Assembly: GCA_964642795.1 (NCBI GenBank)
Contig: CAZXRQ010000003.1
Location: forward strand, 1-61,818
DNA from: JAVVVD01 sp964642795
Lineage (GTDB): Bacteria; Bacillota; Clostridia; Christensenellales; CAG-138
Reading direction: 5' to 3'
DNA length: 61,818 nucleotides
Made by a program: the position numbers and the translations under genes. The notes under the pieces are model-generated. The model made no database searches. It was not told the origin of the DNA and was given only the letters and a program-made list of their open reading frames with translations. This document shows positions 48,531-57,901 of this stretch, piece by piece (position 1 is the first letter of the stretch; every line of letters starts with the position of its first letter).

Positions 48531-48567
48531 AAATGTGGTGACAAGTGCATCAAAGTGGTGCTATAAT
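48531..48567 (+). promoter_or_regulatory. dcw promoter with three phased MraZ-box repeats
   Basis: Three 10-bp repeats each with GTG at position 5: AAATGTGGTG (48531), ACAAGTGCAT (48541) and CAAAGTGGTG (48551). They abut TATAAT (48562-48567); the -35 (TGACAA at 48539 or GTGACA at 48538) is embedded in them. MraZ binds such 10-bp-spaced GTG-containing repeats to repress its own operon. Confidence 0.75.
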
Positions 48568-48624
48568 ACCATTACAAAGAGAAGGATGCAGAGGTGTATC
48601 CGCTCTCGAGTGGAGGACGTGCCC

Positions 48625-49071
48625 ATGCTTATCAGTTCATATGAGCACAGCGTGGACGTCAAGGGCCGGGTATTTATTCCGGCCAGGTGGCGCGAGGATT
48701 TGGGAGACACGGTTGTCGTTACCCGCGGGATGATGGGTAAAGGGGACAGCAGGTGTCTGTTTGGCATGTCCGTACCGGTATGGTGCGAGCTGCAGGACAG
48801 GTTCAAACGCCTGGCGCTTACCGATGTTAAGGCACAAAATGCCATGAGGCTGCTGTTTGCATACGCCGCCGAGTGCGAGCTGGACAAGCAGGGCAGGATT
48901 TTGCTCAACGCGTCTTTGCGCGAACAGGCGGGGATAACGGATAACGCAGTTCTTATAGGCGTCGGCAACCGTATCGAGATATGGAACGCCGATAGCTGGA
49001 AGCTGCATATGCAGGATGCCGAGGATATGAGTGACGAGGTGCTGACGTACCTTACGGAGCTTGGGATATGA
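48625..49071 (+). CDS. mraZ: Transcriptional regulator MraZ
   Basis: First gene of the division/cell-wall cluster, an AbrB-fold DNA-binding protein of 148 aa. Two SpoVT/AbrB-like units: SYEHSVDVKGRVFIPARWRE near the N-terminus and AECELDKQGRILLNASLREQ in the middle. The ATG 48625 is preceded by GGAGG 8 nt upstream; the frame extends back to 48484 but those codons lie over the promoter. Probably autorepresses through the boxes at 48531-48560. Confidence 0.95.
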   Translation: MLISSYEHSVDVKGRVFIPARWREDLGDTVVVTRGMMGKGDSRCLFGMSVPVWCELQDRFKRLALTDVKAQNAMRLLFAYAAECELDKQGRILLNASLREQAGITDNAVLIGVGNRIEIWNADSWKLHMQDAEDMSDEVLTYLTELGI

Positions 49072-50003
49072 GCGGGTTTTCACATACCCCCATAATGCTC
49101 GAAGAAACCGTGAAGCTGCTTGCGCCGGAGCGCGGCGGAACATTCATCGATGGCACTCTGGGCGGCGGAGGACACGCATATGCGGTGCTTGCGGCGCTGG
49201 ACGGGAAGGGCGTGCTTTACGGCATAGACCGTGACGGCGAGGCGATAGCCGCAGCATCGGAGCGTTTGGCAGAGTTTGCCGACGGCGGTGCGTTTGCCGC
49301 GCTGCGCGGCAATTTTTTCGATATGAGGCGCTTGCTTGCACAGCGCGGCGTGGAAAAGGCGGATGGAATACTGTTGGATCTTGGCGTGTCGAGCTACCAG
49401 CTGGATACGCCGGAGCGCGGCTTTTCCTATCATGACGACGCTCCGCTTGATATGAGAATGGATAAGGACGCGCCGCTTTCAGCCTATGATGTGGTCAACG
49501 GCTACGATGCGGACAGGCTGGCGGACGTTATACGCAAATACGGCGAGGAACGCTTTGCCGGACGGGTAGCTCGCGCGATAGCGGCGGCAAGACCCGTAGA
49601 GACCACAGCGCAGCTTGCATCGGTTATAAAGGCGGCGATACCCGCGGCAACGCGCAGGGACGGGCCGCATCCGGCACGCAGGACCTTTCAGGCTATACGC
49701 ATCGAGGTAAACGGAGAACTCGACGGACTGGAAGACGCGCTGCAGGATGCGCACGATCTGCTTGACCATGACGGGGTGCTGGCGGTGATAACCTTTCATT
49801 CGCTGGAGGACAGGGTGGTAAAGCAAGCCTTCAAACGCTTTGAAAATCCCTGCACGTGCGATCCAAAAGCGCCCATGTGTACCTGCGGCAAGACGCCTAC
49901 GGTCAAGATACTTACCAGGAAGCCCATCGTACCGTCTGAGAAGGAATTGCAGGAAAATCCACGCGCCCGCAGCGCAAAGCTCAGGGCTGTACAGAAGCTT
50001 TAA
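49068..50003 (+). CDS. rsmH: 16S rRNA m4C1402 methyltransferase RsmH
   Basis: Methylates N4 of C1402 in the 16S rRNA decoding centre. 311 aa. SAM-binding signature HTPIMLEETVKLL and GTLGGGGHAYAVL at the N-terminus, LLDLGVSSYQLDTPERGFSY in the core, and FHSLEDRVVKQAFKR towards the end. ATGA overlap with mraZ. Confidence 0.96.
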   Translation: MSGFSHTPIMLEETVKLLAPERGGTFIDGTLGGGGHAYAVLAALDGKGVLYGIDRDGEAIAAASERLAEFADGGAFAALRGNFFDMRRLLAQRGVEKADGILLDLGVSSYQLDTPERGFSYHDDAPLDMRMDKDAPLSAYDVVNGYDADRLADVIRKYGEERFAGRVARAIAAARPVETTAQLASVIKAAIPAATRRDGPHPARRTFQAIRIEVNGELDGLEDALQDAHDLLDHDGVLAVITFHSLEDRVVKQAFKRFENPCTCDPKAPMCTCGKTPTVKILTRKPIVPSEKELQENPRARSAKLRAVQKL

Positions 50004-50047
50004 CCCAGAACGAAAACCGGTATAACCGGACCGAGTGAGGAATATCA

Positions 50048-50527
50048 ATGGCAGTAGCGGCAAAAAAACTTCAATACGAATACGGCGTTCCCACAACGAG
50101 GGTGTATTCGCATGCCGCTCAGAGCATGGAGGCAGCCGCGCGACGTGATGCGACGTGCGGTACCAGAACAGAGCGTTCTGCGGCGCCCCGTGCGCATACA
50201 AAGGGCACCGGTAAAAAATTGGCGGCGCTGGTATGCGTGGGGATCACGGTTGCCGTGCTTGCGGTGCTGCTGCTAAGATATGCCCGCATAACCGAGTGCT
50301 ATGCCGCGGTAAACAGCTTGAACGAGAGCATAGAGGAAAGCGAGCGCAGCATAGCGGCGCTTAATGTGGAGCTAAACAGCGTAATAGACATCGACGCCGC
50401 ACGCGAAACGGCGCTTGCAGCCGGACTGGGATATCCGACGGCGGATCAAATAGTGCGCATCAGCGGTGTGAACAGCATGGAGTCCGAGACCACGGAAACG
50501 ACCAGTGGAGCGGAGCCGGATGATTGA
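50048..50527 (+). CDS. ftsL: FtsL-like divisome protein
   Basis: A 159-aa bitopic membrane protein in the ftsL position. Basic cytosolic N-terminus (about 57 residues, with GTGKK before the helix), one membrane segment (LAALVCVGITVAVLAVLLLRY), then a heptad-rich extracytoplasmic coiled coil (VNSLNESIEESERSIAALNVELNSV) and an acidic/Thr tail. FtsL sequences diverge widely, so identification rests on layout and neighbours (between rsmH and ftsI). It joins FtsB/DivIC and FtsQ/DivIB in the septal complex. Confidence 0.8.
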   Translation: MAVAAKKLQYEYGVPTTRVYSHAAQSMEAAARRDATCGTRTERSAAPRAHTKGTGKKLAALVCVGITVAVLAVLLLRYARITECYAAVNSLNESIEESERSIAALNVELNSVIDIDAARETALAAGLGYPTADQIVRISGVNSMESETTETTSGAEPDD

Positions 50528-50544
50528 ACGGACGGAGGGAACGA

Positions 50545-52680
50545 ATGGGCACACCTGCGGTATCAAATAAAAAAAGGTTGCTCATCGCGCTTGCCGTTAT
50601 AACGGCAATATTCCTGCTGCTTATTGGCCGTACGTTCTACATACAGCTGATATGGGGCGACGAATTGGAGGAAATGGCGCTGTCCCAGTGGACTCAGGAT
50701 ACTACGCTTACCGCCAAGCGCGGAGATATAGTAGACCGTACCGGCGTGGTGCTGGCACAGAGCGGCACCGCATACAAGGTGCTGATATGGCCAAAGGTGA
50801 TAAACTCATCGCAGGAACGTATAAGGATAGCCACGGAGCTTTCCGAGCTGCTGGATATGGACTATGACTATGTACTGAGCAAGGTGAGCGACAATACCAA
50901 GGTGGAGATAGTGCTAAAGCGCGGCGTGGAACGCGATATGGTGGACGCCATAGAGGAGCTGAAGCTTGGCAAGGGTGTGGTCACGGCGGTGGACGTAAAG
51001 CGCTACTATTCATGCGGTAATCTGTTTTCACAGCTTTTGGGCTTTACTACGGTGGACGGTGTGGGGCAGAGCGGGCTGGAGCAAAGCTATAACAGCTATC
51101 TTGCAGGCAGGGACGGCCGCATGATTACCGAAACGGACGCGCGCGGCAATGCGCTGGCCTATGGCACTCAGGAGATAGTGGAGCCGGTGGACGGTTATGA
51201 GCTGGTGCTTACCACGGACAGCGTGCTGCAATCCTATCTCGAAAAGGCGCTCAAACAGGCGCTGGAGGTAAATGATGCGGTAAGCGCGCAGGGCATAATA
51301 ATGAACTGCAACACCGGCGAGATACTTGCGCTTTCCACCCAGCCGGATTACAATCCCAACTCTCCGCCGCGAGACGACCTTGCGCTGCTTGCTTCGCTTT
51401 CGAGAAACCGCGTGGTCACCGACGCATACGAGCCGGGCTCCACGTTCAAGGTGATAACACTGGCCGCGGCACTGGATTCCGGCACAGTTACCACGGATAC
51501 GACGTATGATTGCCCCGGCTATCATATAGTCAACGGCGAAAAGATACGCTGCTGGAAAACCGGCGGACATGGGCATCAGACGCTTACGCAGGCCGCAATG
51601 AATTCCTGCAACCGTGCGTTTATGCAGATGGCGCTGGATATGGAGACGGATACGTTTTACGATTATATCTGTGCGTTCGGCTTTGGCGTAAGCACGGGCA
51701 GCGGCGTGCCGGGCGAGGCGTCCGGCATAGTAACGCACGAGAAGTATGTAAACGAGAACACGCTTGCCCGCATAGGCTTTGGCCAGAGCATAGCCGTAAC
51801 GCCAATACAGCTTTGTACGGCGGTGTGTGCGGCGGTAAACGGCGGTGAGCTGATGCAGCCCTATGTTGTGGACAGGATAGTGGCGCAAAACGGCGACGTT
51901 ATACTGCAAAACGAGCCCACGGCGGTGCGGCGGGTGATCAGCGAGGAAACCTCGGCCACGGTGCGCAGCATACTGGAAAGCGTGGTAGCGGAGGGCAGCG
52001 GCAGAAATGCTGGCATAGTAGGCTACCGTGTGGGCGGCAAGACCGGCACCGCGCAGAAGTACTTAAACGGCGAAATAGCCGAGGGCAAGCTGATAGCCTC
52101 ATTTATTGGCTTTGCTCCGGCGGATGACCCGGAGTATGTGTGCTTGATACTTGTGGACGAACCCAACGTGGGGACGATATTCGGAAGCACCGTGGCGGCG
52201 CCGTTTGTAAAAACCGTACTCGAGGAGACGTTGCGTCACAACGATTATCTGCCCGAGGTCAGCGAGCCAAGCGTCACCGTACCGGATGTTACTGGTATGA
52301 GCGCTGCGGATGCCGCGGGTAAATTGGACGATTTGGGGCTTGACGCGACGTATCAGGAAGAAGATACTGTTATAGCGCAGATTCCCGCCGCAGGCGAGCA
52401 GGTAAGAAGTGGCAGCCAGGTGCTGCTGTATACCGAGGCTACTGGCGTGGAGAGCGTGCAGGAGGACGGTCCCGACGGCGGCTTGGTCACAGTGCCGGAT
52501 GTTATCGGTTTGACCCGGCTAAAGGCTAACGATCTGCTGGCGGAGTACGGCCTGCAAATACTTATAGACCCCGTCGACCAGCACGGCACGGCGATACGTC
52601 AGGTGCCGGTCGCAGGCAGCAGCGTACCGGAGGGTACGAAGGTGCTGGTGGAATTTTCAGACTTGGAAATGGGCGGTTGA
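50545..52680 (+). CDS. Division-type class B PBP (FtsI/PBP2B/SpoVD-like) with two PASTA domains
   Basis: Septal peptidoglycan transpeptidase, 711 aa from ATG 50545 (GGAGGG upstream; 50524 is an earlier in-frame TTG). One membrane helix at 10-32 (LLIALAVITAIFLLLIGRTFY), a dimerisation domain, and a transpeptidase with Ser299-x-x-Lys302 (GSTFK), Ser354-Cys-Asn356 and Lys499-Thr-Gly501. Two PASTA domains follow (about 578-633 and 650-710; VTVPDVTGMSA and VTVPDVIGL). The cluster position fits either vegetative PBP2B or sporulation SpoVD; the PASTA content does not decide. Confidence 0.92.
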   Translation: MGTPAVSNKKRLLIALAVITAIFLLLIGRTFYIQLIWGDELEEMALSQWTQDTTLTAKRGDIVDRTGVVLAQSGTAYKVLIWPKVINSSQERIRIATELSELLDMDYDYVLSKVSDNTKVEIVLKRGVERDMVDAIEELKLGKGVVTAVDVKRYYSCGNLFSQLLGFTTVDGVGQSGLEQSYNSYLAGRDGRMITETDARGNALAYGTQEIVEPVDGYELVLTTDSVLQSYLEKALKQALEVNDAVSAQGIIMNCNTGEILALSTQPDYNPNSPPRDDLALLASLSRNRVVTDAYEPGSTFKVITLAAALDSGTVTTDTTYDCPGYHIVNGEKIRCWKTGGHGHQTLTQAAMNSCNRAFMQMALDMETDTFYDYICAFGFGVSTGSGVPGEASGIVTHEKYVNENTLARIGFGQSIAVTPIQLCTAVCAAVNGGELMQPYVVDRIVAQNGDVILQNEPTAVRRVISEETSATVRSILESVVAEGSGRNAGIVGYRVGGKTGTAQKYLNGEIAEGKLIASFIGFAPADDPEYVCLILVDEPNVGTIFGSTVAAPFVKTVLEETLRHNDYLPEVSEPSVTVPDVTGMSAADAAGKLDDLGLDATYQEEDTVIAQIPAAGEQVRSGSQVLLYTEATGVESVQEDGPDGGLVTVPDVIGLTRLKANDLLAEYGLQILIDPVDQHGTAIRQVPVAGSSVPEGTKVLVEFSDLEMGG

Positions 52681-52699
52681 CGGGACGGAGGGGGAAACC

Positions 52700-54133
52700 A
52701 TGCTTTTATCGCAGCTTGCAAAGCCAACGGAGCACACCATGATAGGGGAGGACATACCCGTTGGCGAGTTGCAGTACAATTCAAAGAAGATCAATCCGGG
52801 CGACGTGTTCTGCTGTATAGTGGGTACGTTCGCGGACGGTCACGCATTCGCAAGACAGGCGCTGGATGCAGGCGCCGCAGCGCTGATAGTGGAGCGCCGG
52901 CTGCCGCTGGATGTACCGCAGATTTTGGTTAAGAATACTCGCATCGCAATGGCGGAGATGGCAGCGGCACGCTACGGCAACCCGGCAGACGAGCTTACCA
53001 TAGTGGGCGTCACGGGTACAAACGGCAAGACCAGCACCACCTATATGCTCAAGGCAATAGCCGAGAGCATGGGAAAAAAGGTTGGAATAATCGGAACCAT
53101 ACGCAATATGATAGGCGACACCGTTATTGATACAGAGCGTACCACGCCGGAGAGTCTGGATCTGCAGAGAATACTGCGCCAAATGAAGGATGAGGGCGTG
53201 GGACTTGTGGCAATGGAGGTATCCTCGCACTCGCTGGATCAAAACCGTGTGTACGGTATACGCTTTGACATAGGGCTGTTTACCAACATTACGCAGGACC
53301 ATTTGGACTACCACAAGACCTTCGGCAACTATGTGGCGGCAAAGAAGCGCCTGTTCTCGCAATGCGATTACGCGGTGGTCAATGCGGACGATCCGTATTC
53401 TGCAAAGATGCTGGAAGGTACAGGGCTGGAGTATACCACCTTCGGCATACGCGAGAGTGCCGACGTATCCGCAACCGAGATCGATATTACCACCCGCGGA
53501 GTGCAGTTTGAGCTGCATACGCCCGCCGGGAACGAAATGATATTTGTGCCCACGCCGGGGCTGTTCAGCGTATTCAACGCCATGGGGACGGCGGCGGCGG
53601 CGCAGAAGCTGGGCTATCCGCTGGATGCGATAAAACGCGGCCTTGAGGGTATGGCGAGCGTTTCCGGCAGACTGGAGCCGCTCCCGACGGGTGGCAGGGA
53701 TTTTTCGGTACTGTTGGATTATGCGCATACGCCGGACGCGCTTGAGAACATACTTAAAACGGTGCGAGGCTTTGCAAAGGGGCGGATAGTGACGCTGTTT
53801 GGCTGCGGCGGGGACCGCGACCATGCAAAACGCCCCATAATGGGGGAGATAGCCGGGCGGTTTTCGGATTATCTGGTGGTCACCAGCGACAATCCGCGCA
53901 GCGAGGAACCGATGGCGATAATCGAATCCGTGCTGGAGGGTGTGAAAAAGTCCGGGTGCGAATACGCAGTTATAGAAAACCGGCGCAGCGCCATAGAGTA
54001 CGCTTTGAACAACGCACAGCCAAACGACGTGATAATACTGGCCGGCAAGGGGCATGAGAATTATCAGGAAATAAACGGCGGCAAACGTCACTTTGACGAA
54101 AAAGAAATTGTAGCCGAGCTGCTCGGCTGCTGA
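52700..54133 (+). CDS. murE: UDP-MurNAc-tripeptide ligase MurE (meso-DAP type)
   Basis: Adds the third stem amino acid to UDP-MurNAc-Ala-Glu. 477 aa. ATP motif GVTGTNGKTSTT (103-114), the carbamylated-lysine region and the C-terminal amino-acid motif DNPR at 397-400, which indicates meso-diaminopimelate. Starts after GGAGGGGG. murF would be expected next but mraY follows after 18 nt. Confidence 0.96.
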   Translation: MLLSQLAKPTEHTMIGEDIPVGELQYNSKKINPGDVFCCIVGTFADGHAFARQALDAGAAALIVERRLPLDVPQILVKNTRIAMAEMAAARYGNPADELTIVGVTGTNGKTSTTYMLKAIAESMGKKVGIIGTIRNMIGDTVIDTERTTPESLDLQRILRQMKDEGVGLVAMEVSSHSLDQNRVYGIRFDIGLFTNITQDHLDYHKTFGNYVAAKKRLFSQCDYAVVNADDPYSAKMLEGTGLEYTTFGIRESADVSATEIDITTRGVQFELHTPAGNEMIFVPTPGLFSVFNAMGTAAAAQKLGYPLDAIKRGLEGMASVSGRLEPLPTGGRDFSVLLDYAHTPDALENILKTVRGFAKGRIVTLFGCGGDRDHAKRPIMGEIAGRFSDYLVVTSDNPRSEEPMAIIESVLEGVKKSGCEYAVIENRRSAIEYALNNAQPNDVIILAGKGHENYQEINGGKRHFDEKEIVAELLGC

Positions 54134-54151
54134 GTATCGGGAGGAGGCAAT

Positions 54152-55168
54152 ATGCAAAAGCTGATATATGCGCTGCTGTTAGCGGCGGCCATATGCGTCG
54201 TATTGGGCCCCATACTGATACCGATGCTGAAAAAACTTAAATTCGGGCAGACGGAACGTGACGACGGCCCGCAGTCGCATTTGAAGAAAACCGGCACCCC
54301 TACGATGGGCGGCATAATGATGGTAGTTGCGGTGATCGCGGGTACGCTGACGTTTGCACTGGGCGCAACGGAGCTGGTGTTTCCGGCGCTGCTGATAACC
54401 ACCGGCTTCGCGCTGGTTGGATTTTTGGATGATTTTCTCAAGGTGCGGCGCAAAAACACCGTGGGATTGCGCGCCTACCAAAAGATAATTGCGCAGCTGG
54501 CGCTGGGGCTGATAGTGGCGCTGTATGCCTACAACAGCCCGTACATAGGCAGCCGTATATACCTCGCGTTTTTCGACGCAGAGGTTGAGCTTGGCAAGCT
54601 TTACATCCCGTTCATCGTGTTTGTGGTGGTCGCTATGGTAAACAGCGTAAACCTTACGGACGGGCTGGATGGGCTTGCCGCCGGGACAAGCATGATATGC
54701 GCTATGACCATGGCGATAGTATTCGCTTACATGGCACGCGCGGCGCTTACGCCGGCAGACCCCGCGGACGCGAGGCTTACCCAATATGCCGCGGAGCTGG
54801 AATCCATGGCTATATTTGCGGCTGCGTTGGCGGGCGCCTGTTTGGGTTTTTTGCGCTTCAACGCATATCCGGCGCGGGTATTCATGGGGGATACGGGTTC
54901 GCTGGCATTGGGCGGGGCGCTCGCTATGCTCAGCATTACCTCGCGTGCAGTGCTGCTTTTGCCTGTGATGGGCGCGTGCTTCGTGGCCTCCAGCATATCC
55001 GTGATACTGCAGGTGGGTTCCTATAAGCTTAGAAAAAAACGCATATTCCGCATGGCTCCGCTGCACCATCACTTTGAGCTTTTGGGGTATTCGGAAACGC
55101 GCATAGTTGCGATGTATATGATAATCACAACGGCGTTGTGCCTTGTGTGCCTGTTGGCATACGTTTGA
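54152..55168 (+). CDS. mraY: Phospho-MurNAc-pentapeptide transferase MraY
   Basis: Makes lipid I in the membrane. 338 aa with ten hydrophobic segments. Family motifs: KKTGTPTMGGIMM, DDFLKVRRKNTVGLRAYQK, VNLTDGLDGLAAG, RVFMGDTGSLALGG and APLHHHFELLGYSE (with the essential HHH). GGAGGAGG precedes the ATG. It is followed by a 178-nt non-coding gap, unusual inside this otherwise packed cluster. Confidence 0.97.
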   Translation: MQKLIYALLLAAAICVVLGPILIPMLKKLKFGQTERDDGPQSHLKKTGTPTMGGIMMVVAVIAGTLTFALGATELVFPALLITTGFALVGFLDDFLKVRRKNTVGLRAYQKIIAQLALGLIVALYAYNSPYIGSRIYLAFFDAEVELGKLYIPFIVFVVVAMVNSVNLTDGLDGLAAGTSMICAMTMAIVFAYMARAALTPADPADARLTQYAAELESMAIFAAALAGACLGFLRFNAYPARVFMGDTGSLALGGALAMLSITSRAVLLLPVMGACFVASSISVILQVGSYKLRKKRIFRMAPLHHHFELLGYSETRIVAMYMIITTALCLVCLLAYV

Positions 55169-55181
55169 TTTAGATAAGTTT

Positions 55182-55306
55182 GCCGCCCGATGGCGACCGG
55201 CAGCCGTGATTCTTTGGCGCTTGGCACGGCGTTGGGCTCCTTGGTGTTTGAGACAGAGCGCGGCTCTGTTGTCTCAAGCATCTTGGCACATCGGGCGGCT
55301 TTTTTT
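55182..55306 (+). ncRNA. Structured RNA element with terminator-like end, between mraY and murD
   Basis: A 125-nt non-coding stretch that folds into a closed three-stem shape. P1: GCCGCCCGATG (55182-55192) with CATCGGGCGGC (55289-55299), 11 perfect pairs. P2: GCCGTG (55203-55208) with CACGGC (55225-55230). P3: 55244-55255 with 55270-55281, 12 pairs including two G-U, topped by GAGC/GCTC. Seven T follow P1. CTTGGCAC occurs twice (55220, 55282). P1 plus the T-run would terminate transcription, so it may be an attenuator or riboswitch. I do not recognise a known class. Confidence 0.55.
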
Positions 55307-55346
55307 CGCACTGTAGGGTGAAATGCCCTTAATGGAGGATAACGGT

Positions 55347-56708
55347 ATGGAACGGAAGAAGACTGCGCTTATCGTAGGCATGGCAAAAAGCGGTATAGCC
55401 AGCGCAAGGCTGCTGTACGCCAACGGCTGGCGTGTGATAATTAACGATATGAAACGGGAGATACCCGGTCTATACGAGGCGCTGGACGGCATAGAGTATA
55501 CAGACGCTTTGGGCGCAGCACCTGAAACGCTGCTTGACGGGGTGCAGCTTATGGTGCTTAGTCCCGTGATACCAATATTTGCGCCCTTTGCAAAAGAAGC
55601 GGCGGCGAAAGGCATAGAGGTCATAGGCGAGATAGAGCTGGGCTGGCGGTATTGCGACCGGGATGCGAAATTTGTGTGCGTAAGCGGCACAAACGGTAAG
55701 ACCACTACTACGGCGCTTACCGGGGAGCTGTTCAAATGCGCGGGCAGACACACATATGTGCTGGGCAATATAGGTGTGCCGATAAGCGAATATGCACCCA
55801 AGGTCAAGGCGGGCGATTTCGTGGTGGCGGAGGTGGCGGCGCTCCAGCTTGAAAGCATAAAGCATTTTCGAGCGAATGCGGCGGGTATGCTGAACATAAG
55901 CGAGGATCATCTCAACCGCTTTGAGTATAGGATGGAAAACTATGTTGCCGCGAAATGCCGTATATTCGAAAACCAGACCGGGGCGGATTTTGCCGTGCTG
56001 AACTATGACGATCCGGTGGTCAGGGATATGGCTAAGCTGACGGGGGCAAGGATAGTGTACTTTTCACAGACACAGCAGCTGGACGAGGGCATGTTCCTGC
56101 GCGACGGCCGCTTCATTTGGCGCATGGACGGTACGGAAACGCTGCTTATACGGGCGGAGGAGCTTATAATACCAGGCGCGCATAACGTGCAGAACGCGCT
56201 GTGCGCTTCATCGCTTGCAATGTGCATGGGACTGGAGCCGGAGGCGGTCTGCGAGGGCCTCAGGAGCTTTCGCGGCGTAGAGCACCGCATAGAGTTTGTG
56301 CGAGAGAAGGATGGTATTGCCTACATAAACGATTCCAAGGGCACCAACCCGGATTCCACCATAAAGGCGGTGCAGGCTATGAGCCGCCCCACGGTGCTGC
56401 TGCTGGGCGTGGGAAACTACGATAAAAAAAGCGACTTTACGCCTTTATTCGAGGCGTTTGACGGAAAAATCACCGGCGTGATCGCGTCGGGCTGCAACGT
56501 GCCGGCGATACTGCGCGCGGCGGAAAAGACGGGTTATACCAACATCCGGGTAGAAGACGGCGGCCTGGAGCGGATGGTAGAGCTTGCAACGTCCATTGCG
56601 GAGCCGGGCGGGGCCGTGCTGCTTTCTCCGGCGGCCGCGAGCTGGGGCCAGTTTGAGGACTACGAGCAGCGCGGGAGAGTATTTAAGGACATAGTAAACG
56701 GATTATAG
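55347..56708 (+). CDS. murD: UDP-MurNAc-L-Ala:D-Glu ligase MurD
   Basis: Adds D-glutamate to UDP-MurNAc-alanine in the cytoplasm. 453 aa from ATG 55347 (GGAGG 8 nt upstream; 55323 is an in-frame alternative). N-terminal Rossmann-like ALIVGMAKSGIASARLL, ATP loop SGTNGKTTTT (from residue 112), and GIAYINDSKGTNPDST and SPAAASWGQFEDYEQRG towards the C-terminus. First gene after the structured RNA. Confidence 0.96.
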   Translation: MERKKTALIVGMAKSGIASARLLYANGWRVIINDMKREIPGLYEALDGIEYTDALGAAPETLLDGVQLMVLSPVIPIFAPFAKEAAAKGIEVIGEIELGWRYCDRDAKFVCVSGTNGKTTTTALTGELFKCAGRHTYVLGNIGVPISEYAPKVKAGDFVVAEVAALQLESIKHFRANAAGMLNISEDHLNRFEYRMENYVAAKCRIFENQTGADFAVLNYDDPVVRDMAKLTGARIVYFSQTQQLDEGMFLRDGRFIWRMDGTETLLIRAEELIIPGAHNVQNALCASSLAMCMGLEPEAVCEGLRSFRGVEHRIEFVREKDGIAYINDSKGTNPDSTIKAVQAMSRPTVLLLGVGNYDKKSDFTPLFEAFDGKITGVIASGCNVPAILRAAEKTGYTNIRVEDGGLERMVELATSIAEPGGAVLLSPAAASWGQFEDYEQRGRVFKDIVNGL

Positions 56709-56715
56709 GAGGACG

Positions 56716-57834
56716 ATGGAAAGGTCGCTTGTAAGAAAATCGCTCAGGGCGGGGCAGATGGACTTTCCGCTGTTTGTAACAGTGGTGGTTTTGTGCGCCT
56801 TTGGCTTGGTTATGCTGTTTTCCGCAAGCTACTATTATGCGTTTTATCGCAAGGCGGACGGTCTGTACTATGTGAAGGATCAGGCCCTGTACATGGGTGT
56901 AGGACTGGCGGCGCTGCTTTTGATCAGCCGCATAAACTACCATTTTTGGGAAAAGCTGCGCGTTTGGGGACTGCTGCTGACCCTTGCAATGATGGCGGCG
57001 GCACTGATACAGGGCGGCTCAATCAACAGTGCCTCGCGCTGGCTTGATTTGGGAGTTTTCAGTTTTCAGCCTTCGGAATTTGCTAAATTTGCGCTGGTGC
57101 TGTACATGGCGTCCTTTATGGCAAAGCGCCCGCAGAGCATGAAAAACTTTGTTTACGGCATAGTGCCGATGCTGATAATCATGGCTGTGCTCGGGGTGTT
57201 TTTACTTATGCAGCGCAATATGTCCATGATGGTGATAGTGTTTATGACCGGCATGATAATGCTGTATCTAGGCGGTGCGGATATGAAGCACCTGCTGCTT
57301 ATGGCAGCCGTGACGATACCCATACTTATACTTATCGCCAAGGCCGAGACCTACCGTTGGGAGCGCATATTGATGTTCATGGATCCGTTCTCCAGTGATA
57401 TAGAGGGCGCATACCAGCTAAGGCAGGCGTTGTATGCGCTGGGCTCGGGCGGACTGTTTGGCAAGGGGCTGAACTTCAGCACTCAAAAGCTGCTGTTTCT
57501 GCCATTGGGCGAAAGCGATATGATCTATGCCATCATTGGTGAGGAGCTGGGCTTCGTGGGCTGCACGGCGCTGATATGCGCATACATCTTCGTTGTGTAT
57601 CGCGGCATACGCATCGCCATAAAGTGCAAGGACAGATTTGGCAGCCTGCTCGCAGCGGGGATCACCTGCGTGCTGGGGGTACAGGCGGCCGTAAACATAG
57701 CAGTAGCCACCAGCAGCGTGCCTCCTACGGGGCAGACCTTGCCGTTTGTAAGCCTGGGCGGTACGTCGCTCATGATATTTTTGAGTGCAATGGGCATTTT
57801 GCTCAGCATTTCGCGGGATGTGGAAATAGAGTAG
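56716..57834 (+). CDS. FtsW/RodA/SpoVE family glycosyltransferase
   Basis: A SEDS-family membrane polymerase of glycan strands, 372 aa with ten hydrophobic segments. Motifs: ARSY-type start FPLFVTVVVLCAFGLVMLFSAS, SRWLDLGVFSFQPSEFAKFALVLY, GLFGKGLNFSTQKLLFLPLGESDMIYAIIGEELGF (with the conserved ExxxxxE loop), and SSVPPTGQTLPFVSLGGTSL. Partner of the class B PBP in the same cluster. FtsW versus SpoVE cannot be decided. murG, the usual next gene, is absent. Confidence 0.94.
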   Translation: MERSLVRKSLRAGQMDFPLFVTVVVLCAFGLVMLFSASYYYAFYRKADGLYYVKDQALYMGVGLAALLLISRINYHFWEKLRVWGLLLTLAMMAAALIQGGSINSASRWLDLGVFSFQPSEFAKFALVLYMASFMAKRPQSMKNFVYGIVPMLIIMAVLGVFLLMQRNMSMMVIVFMTGMIMLYLGGADMKHLLLMAAVTIPILILIAKAETYRWERILMFMDPFSSDIEGAYQLRQALYALGSGGLFGKGLNFSTQKLLFLPLGESDMIYAIIGEELGFVGCTALICAYIFVVYRGIRIAIKCKDRFGSLLAAGITCVLGVQAAVNIAVATSSVPPTGQTLPFVSLGGTSLMIFLSAMGILLSISRDVEIE

Positions 57835-57901
57835 AACCCGTTATCGTTCCCCTGCATATGATAAAAAGGTAAAGCGAACGCATATGCGGGAGGAGCGGTA
57901 G

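Noticed and set aside
52781..54157. 458-codon minus-strand ORF opposite murE
   Set aside because: Shadow of murE; composition is His/Arg/Cys-rich and it would break the dcw operon.
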